From Alisma plantago-aquatica (taxonomy: Eukaryota > Streptophyta > Magnoliopsida > Alismatales > Alismataceae), in assembly GCA_963693085.1 (NCBI GenBank), contig OY856411.1, positions 64,477,001 through 64,541,000 on the forward strand: a DNA stretch of 64,000 bases, in the 5' to 3' direction. Position 1 is the stretch's first letter, and every line of letters begins with the position of its first letter. The notes beneath the pieces were generated by a model that saw nothing but the letters and a program-made list of their open reading frames with translations, was not told where the DNA came from and made no database searches. Both the position numbers and the translations under genes were made by a program. Positions 58,172 through 64,000 of the stretch are shown one piece after another.

Positions 58172-59583
58172 AGATTACAATTTCATATGCAAATAGCATA
58201 GGGCGTACAATGTGATACATCCATAAGAATGAAACAAAATTACAAAAAAAACTATGAAGCTTGTGATGTAAGTGTTACAACAACGCTATGGAGTCATCAG
58301 AGGTGAAGGAGTATCCAAAAGAAGAGTACAACTCTCCTCCAACTTATGAATGGAATTTTGTAGAACTTCATAGTCGATCTTTATGTAGGTGTAAACATGT
58401 TCGGAGTTGTGATGGATTTCAAAAAATTCCTTCATGTTCATCGCCTGGCCCCACACAGACTTCTACTTACAAGTTAGTAACATAATCTCAGCCTTCAACG
58501 AATCAGCTGTTGGGGGGAGATCGACTGTCCAATGAAAGTTTTTGCATCAGTCTTTTCCCTAAATTGTTTTCCCAAATTTGAGTTAATAACAACATATATG
58601 CGATGTACTTAGCAAGTGAAACTGATTATTTTTTGTTTTACTAGTGCACCTCACTAGAAGGACATATGTAATACATTTCTCCCGGCCTTTCACTCAAAAT
58701 TCCAAAGTCATATAACCCTACATCCTCTGTGTTTAGCCACAATGATGCAACCAGAACACAATCACATATTGGAACATCAGTTGGATTCATCGACATCTAA
58801 AACACGATCGATGATTAGTAACATAAACTCAGGTTCAAAACATATATTTCTATGAAACATGGCTGGAGAGTATTTTGATAGGACCAGTTGACTATTCCAA
58901 CACACAAGTAAATCTTAGTTGGATAGATCAAAATATACTACATACTACATCTATGATGTAATGTATTCATCTTCCTTTGTTGAAGAGTCATTATCACTCG
59001 GTAGGTTAAGTCATTCGCGAAGATATAGGTGTCTCTTATGTAGACTTTCAATTTCTATTATTAGCCTATCGGTGTCTGCTCTTGTGGAGCAGATAACATC
59101 GCATTGTTATGACCATTGCTTGCGTTTGTTGTGTGCATATGAAAGTTGTATTACCTAGGCATCCCTAATTGCTGTAACTGTGGCCACTGTAGGTTGTACT
59201 CGATGAGCGAGCAACATCATACGACATCTGGTCAGAACAAGACCCCTACCACATGTAAAATACGGCCTATGGGGGTTGTTGTCTTCAAACCGTCCATTTT
59301 CCACATCTGTGGCATCCATGTGCACTCATATAGTGCACTAGAGACCACATGGACATGACGGAATTCCATTCTCCATTTGAAGACAGATAACCTAATGAAA
59401 CATACTGTGACATTTTTTTGAAGTAAGCAAAATTTTAGTCAACAATAGACTTTGAGAACACAAGTGAATTCGTAGATCAGTTTTGAAATGCTAACATTGT
59501 ATTAAACAAACATTTCAGAGCACATGATAAGTCATAGATGAGTTATGAAACACTAAAAAAATGATGATAAGTACAAAGTAAGC
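58172..59583. other. Stretch without a supported gene
   Basis: Short frames only. The non-coding tail of the transposase lies at the right edge. Confidence 0.4.
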
Positions 59584-60893
59584 TCAAGGAGTATCCCAAA
59601 TGGTATTGGAAATTGTTTCACGTAATACATCACCCTCACTCGCATCGGTCGGAGTTGTTTGTTGTAGTGAACTCAGGTCGACGCCATTTGGTGGGATGGT
59701 AGATGTTGAACTATTGTCTGGGATTTTCTCCATCATAGCATCACCATCATTTTGGCGACGTATAAAATTGTGGAGGATACAACTAGCCATTACGAGGTGA
59801 CACTGTGAATGTATAGGATATGTCACCCTCTTTTTGAGGTAGGTAAACCGCCTCTTAATCACATTGAATGCTCTTTCTACAACATTAAGTAATTGAGTGT
59901 GACGGTGGTTGAACATCTCTTTCTTGTTGTTGTAGGAAAGTCTACTTCCCTGGTACTCAAATATATGGTAAGTTGTGTTGCGATAAGGTGCAAGAAACTG
60001 ACGAGGGTTGGAATACCCTACATCAACTAGGTAAAACTTTCCTAGTGAAACTTTAAAACTTCATGTAGTCGTTGCTACTTGTAGGACCCTTTGGTTAGAA
60101 TCCGAGCCCTCCCACCTCATAAGGACATATGTAAACTCCATCTAGAAGTCTACTAAAGCCATTACATTTAGGGAGGCATTCCCTTTTCTGTCTCAGTAAT
60201 GATTTTTCTTATCGTGTGTCACCAAGACGGGGATGTGTGCCCCGTCAATAGCCCCGATGGCATTCTATAACACCAAAATCAGTTGTCAACATACAAAAAA
60301 ATTAGCAATTATTATAAATTGTAGGGGATAACTATTACCTTGAAGTAAGGGTGGAACCTTGGGATCTCCAATATATGATGATGTGTCTTTGTGGTTATGG
60401 TTGTGGTTGGCATGACAACATAGTCATGGCACAACGCACACAACCCATCCAAAACTTCATTGAACTTTCTACTTATGGTTTCACCGCAGTGAATGTAGTC
60501 CTCAGCTAAAACATGATTTGTATGGCCATGCCCAACCATTTGGAGGAAGTAGCATACAACCTCAACTGATGAGAATCCTCTACTACTTTTTAACACGCCA
60601 CGACCCTCAACCTTGTCCACGAGGGATATTATAGTTTGTAATAGCATTCGGTATAGGTCATAAGCCCTTTGTTCATGACCAATTATGATTTCTAGCACCT
60701 TTTAGTGGCCACTCCTAATACGAACTGACCTAGGTATTGAAGGTGGTACGCCATCATCATTAGTAATATCATCCATGGTGGAGTTCGCTATTGACTCAAC
60801 TATTGAATCAGCAATGTGATTTTTTGGACCAGACACGATATCTAAAATTTGTGTAAGGAGGTCTCTTGGTTCTGTCTGACCACTAGCAGACAT
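59584..60893 (-). pseudogene. PIF/Harbinger transposase (DDE_Tnp_4), one intron, decayed
   Basis: Minus-strand gene starting at the ATG at 60891-60893 (MSASGQTEP). Exon 1 (60893-60339) carries the helix-turn-helix region with EVVCYFLQMVGHG and CGETISRKFNEVL. A 74 bp intron (60265-60338, GT...AG) follows HPYFK. Exon 2 (60264-59584) carries AIDGAHIPV (first catalytic Asp), the ALVDF-MEFTYVL region (second), FYLVDVGYSNPRQFLAPYR, and NVVERAFNVIKRRF (catalytic Glu), ending DTP. Length about 410 codons, normal for the family. Four in-frame stops: one near 60702 in exon 1, and three in exon 2, two of which fit CGA-to-TGA changes (60196 and 60059 areas). The gene is inactive as it stands. Confidence 0.88.
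60265..60338 (-). other. Intron of the Harbinger transposase
   Basis: CAAG^GTAATAG donor and GTTATAG^AATGCC acceptor; it joins the HPYFK and AIDGAH motifs in phase 0, where family members are continuous. Confidence 0.8.
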
Positions 60894-61370
60894 GATGCCT
60901 ACAAGCAATGTGATAAAAAGCTTGACATGATCCCTAAAATTAAAAGAGTAACAACATGAACATTATATGAAAAATGTGATAGAAAATGAACTACATCAAC
61001 ATTAGATACAAATTAAATGCTACACACAACAAATGTTTGACCGTTAAGTAATTATTACAACAATAACGAATTGGTGTTCATGTTCCCAAACACAGAAACC
61101 AACAATGCAAAATAAATTTCTAAATAGCTAAAAAATGATATTGGAAAGCAAACCATAACCTGAACCATCCTATAACTTATGATGTTGAAGGGCCTCTGTT
61201 ATTCCCACTTGTGCCAGCATCATTGGTTCAAGTATACCACACGGTACTTGATGTGTTTTTGAAGTTTAGTGATGGGGACTGCAAAGAAAATCCTATTGAG
61301 ATGGCACAAAAAAGGATGGAATTGAAGGTAGTGGTGCTGCACTACCGCCTTGGGACCTTTCCAAAAGGTC
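60894..61370. other. Intergenic stretch between transposase and second Myb-like gene
   Basis: A+T-rich, no gene seen. It would contain the transposase promoter. Confidence 0.4.
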
Positions 61371-62379
61371 TTACAACCATATTGTTATTTTGTGCGGCGT
61401 ATGTATAAGGCTGAGGTAGATGTTTTGGTTTGTTGAATCCTTTATGGCATTTGCAAGTGTTTTAAATACAGGACTAGGGGCATCGGGTAAAGTGTCATTG
61501 AAATGTTTCAAAATCATTGCAAACTCTTCTTTTTCAATGGCTCTGGTGGCCACACCTATGCCTAACTCGTGTACCTTTGCGTACACCTGTGTGAAGTCAA
61601 ATCACACTTCATTAGAAAGCATACATCACTCTTGTAACATTGATGGTCACTTCCTGCACCTATGGATAGGAGGATTCCTTCCCCCAACACCATGGGTATT
61701 TGTTCCGCCTCCCTTGGTGTCACCCTCACTTTGCATCCCAGGTGTGCCTATGTCTAGTTCCCCTATTAGGGTTTCTGTGTTCATGGGTGTATTAGACGCA
61801 TCTAAGTCGACAACAACTTCATCCTCCGAGGCAACGTCGGATGGTATTTGTCTATCCGTAGAAGACATTGCATGGTGTCCTCTAGCAATGTTCCTCCCCA
61901 CCATCAACTCGATGTCGTAGTAGTGGGGAAAGGGTCGGTTAATCAACCTAGGAAAGTCCTTATTTGCCTAAGTATAAAAACGTTTTTATTAGGAAATTTA
62001 TATGTAAATGTAGGACATTACTTATCGGAGTCAGGGAATGATTATTGTACATACCGTAATGCTCTTCCTCCACTCAGGGGTGTCAGGAAACTTGGGCTTG
62101 TTACTAGTCTCATCCCATCTGATGCCACTCTTGTTGGTGATAAGCTTCAATCTGGTGCAATCCTTCCTCATGTTCTTCCACCGATTTTTTACCTACTCTA
62201 ACAAAAAGGATGACTTCCTCATCCTATTTTACAAATCATGAAGTACCGCCCTCAACCGTCCCTAGTAAACCGGCCTCAACACACTTGCCTACATCATACT
62301 GCTTCCGCAATGCTGAAACTAGAGCATCGTCAGACTCTCTTGACCAAACAAGACACAACTTGGGGTCTGCGGAAGACAT
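61371..62379 (-). pseudogene. Second Myb/SANT-like gene, probably decayed, with intron(s)
   Basis: The minus-strand start at 62377-62379 (MSSADPKLC) opens with LVWSRESDDALVSALRKQY, the first helix of a Myb/SANT-like domain. The frame then breaks, and after a stop continues in another frame as VKNRWKNMRKDCTRL with GIRWDE and PEWRKSIT. An 87 bp intron (61968-62054, GT...AG) leads to NRPFPHYYDIELMVG, matching the usual PxPxYDELxxxFG continuation. Then come an acidic linker, a probable second intron near 61585-61660, and KVHELGIGVATRAIEKEEF to the stop at 61371. Same strand as, and directly upstream of, the transposase: the normal place for a PIF/Harbinger ORF1. Confidence 0.65.
61968..62054 (-). 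other. Intron of the second Myb-like gene
   Basis: ATTACG^GTATGT donor and ACTTAG^GCAAAT acceptor give an in-frame joint in phase 0. A downstream AG (ATAAG^GAC) would also keep frame. Confidence 0.6.
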
Positions 62380-62934
62380 ACTCACATAGGTGATGCAATA
62401 TATAATGACAGTGAGGGGTGTTTGCAGTACTAATAAATATATAATGACTTACATGGTTAATAATAGGTACAAAAAATGGATGGATTTTATACATGGGAGA
62501 CAAGATTCACCATAAAAACCTATGTAAAGAAGATCAAATTACTTCATTTCATCACTTATGGCAAGATATAACCCAAGATTAGCATCTTCACTCATTTCTT
62601 CCTACAAACCCTACCCTCTCTTTGAAACATTTCATTTCTCTGGGATTAAGTATGAATTATGAGAGCTACTAGGTTGTTAGGTTATTGATATAGATCAATT
62701 GAGGTGCTTGGATCATTGAGTTGCTTGGGTCATTTGCAAATAACACCCTAATATTGTATTTCATTTGATTTAAGTAGAATTTTCTGTCAGAAATGCTAAA
62801 TGATGCCTTTACTTATTTAACCTCGTCAATGATGTCCAACAATTCTATAAATTTAGTAAGATGTCTGAAATACATTTTCAGACATACAATCCATATTTCA
62901 CCAACAATGGACATAGAAATAAAATTTTAAAAAT
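62380..62934. other. Non-coding stretch
   Basis: A+T-rich. No gene or repeat recognised. Confidence 0.4.
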
Positions 62935-62965
62935 CAATTAGGCCCCTATTTTGGTTTTAGTCTTT
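62935..62965 (+). mobile_element. Candidate left end of a second PIF/Tourist-like element
   Basis: TTA followed by GGCCCCTATTTTGGTTTTAG fits a TTA target site and a GGCCCCTRTTTGG-type terminal repeat. The right end was not found before the window ends. Confidence 0.35.
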
Positions 62966-64000
62966 CATCAATATGTTTGGCTGACTATTTTATGATATAA
63001 CTTAGCTGATAAACATATGTATACCTCGAGTAAATTTAAGATATCTTCACATGATAGTTATCTAACATTCCTCCAATTTTCAAATTAATCTAACTGACCA
63101 AAAATATATTAGAAATCATACATGTCACTGATATTCTTATCATTGAATTTTTGACAACTATTCTGATTACTATTACTTATTCTCCTAGGTGTGCTTATAT
63201 TTTTGTTCTCCTAATGAAGAAAAATAATTTTCTTAAATTGGGAATCTGTCCAAATAGAATTATCACAAAAAGAGATATTCTCAAACATCACGTACAGTTT
63301 GTTATTGGAACCAACAAAAAAACATTGATTATAAGTGAACCATAGGAGGGGAGAGGTTCAGATAACCATGTGGCTGCTATTTTATGATAAAACTAAGATG
63401 AAAAACATCACAACTATATAATAACCTAATAAGTGTATAATATTGAAGGTTGACAATACCTATGATTGACATCCACATTTGCCACCACAAAGTCCACATC
63501 ATTTGAGCAATAACACATAAAAAAACAAAGAAAAGGTCACTATCATTATATCGGCAAAAATACAGGAGATGGCATAGACTTATGTGAGGCAATTATATGA
63601 ACAACTATAATAACCTAATAAGTAAATAAGATTGAAGTCAATTCTTTACAAATGTAATACAGTCAATATAATTCAAGGGTCAACCAAAAGGTCACAAAAT
63701 TAAAATCTAATATAGGAAAACTACAGTCAGCTATTAGCTTAGTTTTTCATGTTACTGATCATAGCAAGCTTTAGCAACACACAAGAAAAGGAAAAAAAAA
63801 AGATTGATATGTAATCAAAATGTAGGGTAATCAGTATTCATTAGACTCATGTAGTAATAGGATGATAGAAATTGACCAAGAGGTAAAAGAGACATCAAAT
63901 AGTTGATGTTGAAGAGCAAGGGGGAGACAATTGGGGAAAAGAATACATAATCAAAACACAAATCAGAGGCCAAATCTTTCTTGGGTTGCAAAGGAAAACC
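62966..64000. other. Non-coding A+T-rich sequence to the window end
   Basis: No gene supported. A local repeat, TTTTATGATAAAACT-type (62990, 63380) and CAACTATATAATAACCTAATAAGT (63410, 63601), suggests a diverged ~200-400 bp duplication. Confidence 0.4.

Noticed and set aside
59140..59360. GRF-type zinc finger on the minus strand (CHRCGKW..NNPHRPYFTCG)
   Set aside because: Needs a stop to be ignored and lacks the closing Cys pattern; too weak to call.

Overview
This window is eukaryotic, A+T-rich nuclear DNA from a flowering plant. The evidence is plant LTR retrotransposons with tRNA-iMet-type primer sites, hAT and PIF/Harbinger transposons, a tRNA-type SINE, spliced genes, and a DUF295 F-box gene pair. 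A monocot is plausible because DUF295 F-box families and Del/Tekay chromoviruses with long LTRs are abundant there, but the sequence does not settle this. No rRNA, tRNA gene or CRISPR array was seen.

Layout. 1-5.7 kb: remnants of Copia-type elements, namely two adjacent Sirevirus-like LTRs on the minus strand and the 3' end plus LTR of a plus-strand Copia. 6.4-13.2 kb: diverged tandem duplications lying downstream of the first F-box-type gene, with a ~460 bp tandem array, a SINE and a decayed hAT element. 13.2-16 kb: the genic core, two intronless DUF295-type genes arranged head to head (13239-14345 minus; 14740-15954 plus) over a 394 bp shared promoter with one TATA box per direction. 16-24.1 kb and 33.2-33.6 kb: tandem duplications of the second gene's last ~40 codons and its 3' flank, ending in a ~4.6 kb duplicated unit. 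24.1-33.2 kb: a complete but decayed Copia element with 2.2 kb LTRs and a 5 bp target duplication. 33.6-38.3 kb: a Tat/Athila-like Gypsy remnant. 38.3-53.7 kb: a 15.3 kb Del/Tekay chromovirus with ~5.24 kb LTRs and a broken gag-pol. 53.7-55.8 kb: a further Gypsy 3' end and unrecognised sequence. 55.8-64 kb: a PIF/Harbinger region with a decayed, once-spliced transposase and two Myb/SANT-like reading frames, all on the minus strand.

The likely functional protein genes are the two DUF295 genes, whose products would act as SCF-type substrate receptors or related kelch/propeller proteins. Everything else is transposon or duplication debris. The debris is unusually informative. Three insertions (SINE, hAT, Copia) have a neighbouring paralogous copy of the un-inserted site inside the window, so the order of duplication and insertion can be read directly. 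The LTRs of several unrelated retroelements each carry an array of short CG-containing palindromes, and in the Copia-type elements this lies just upstream of the TATA box. The Del LTRs also carry a telobox array.
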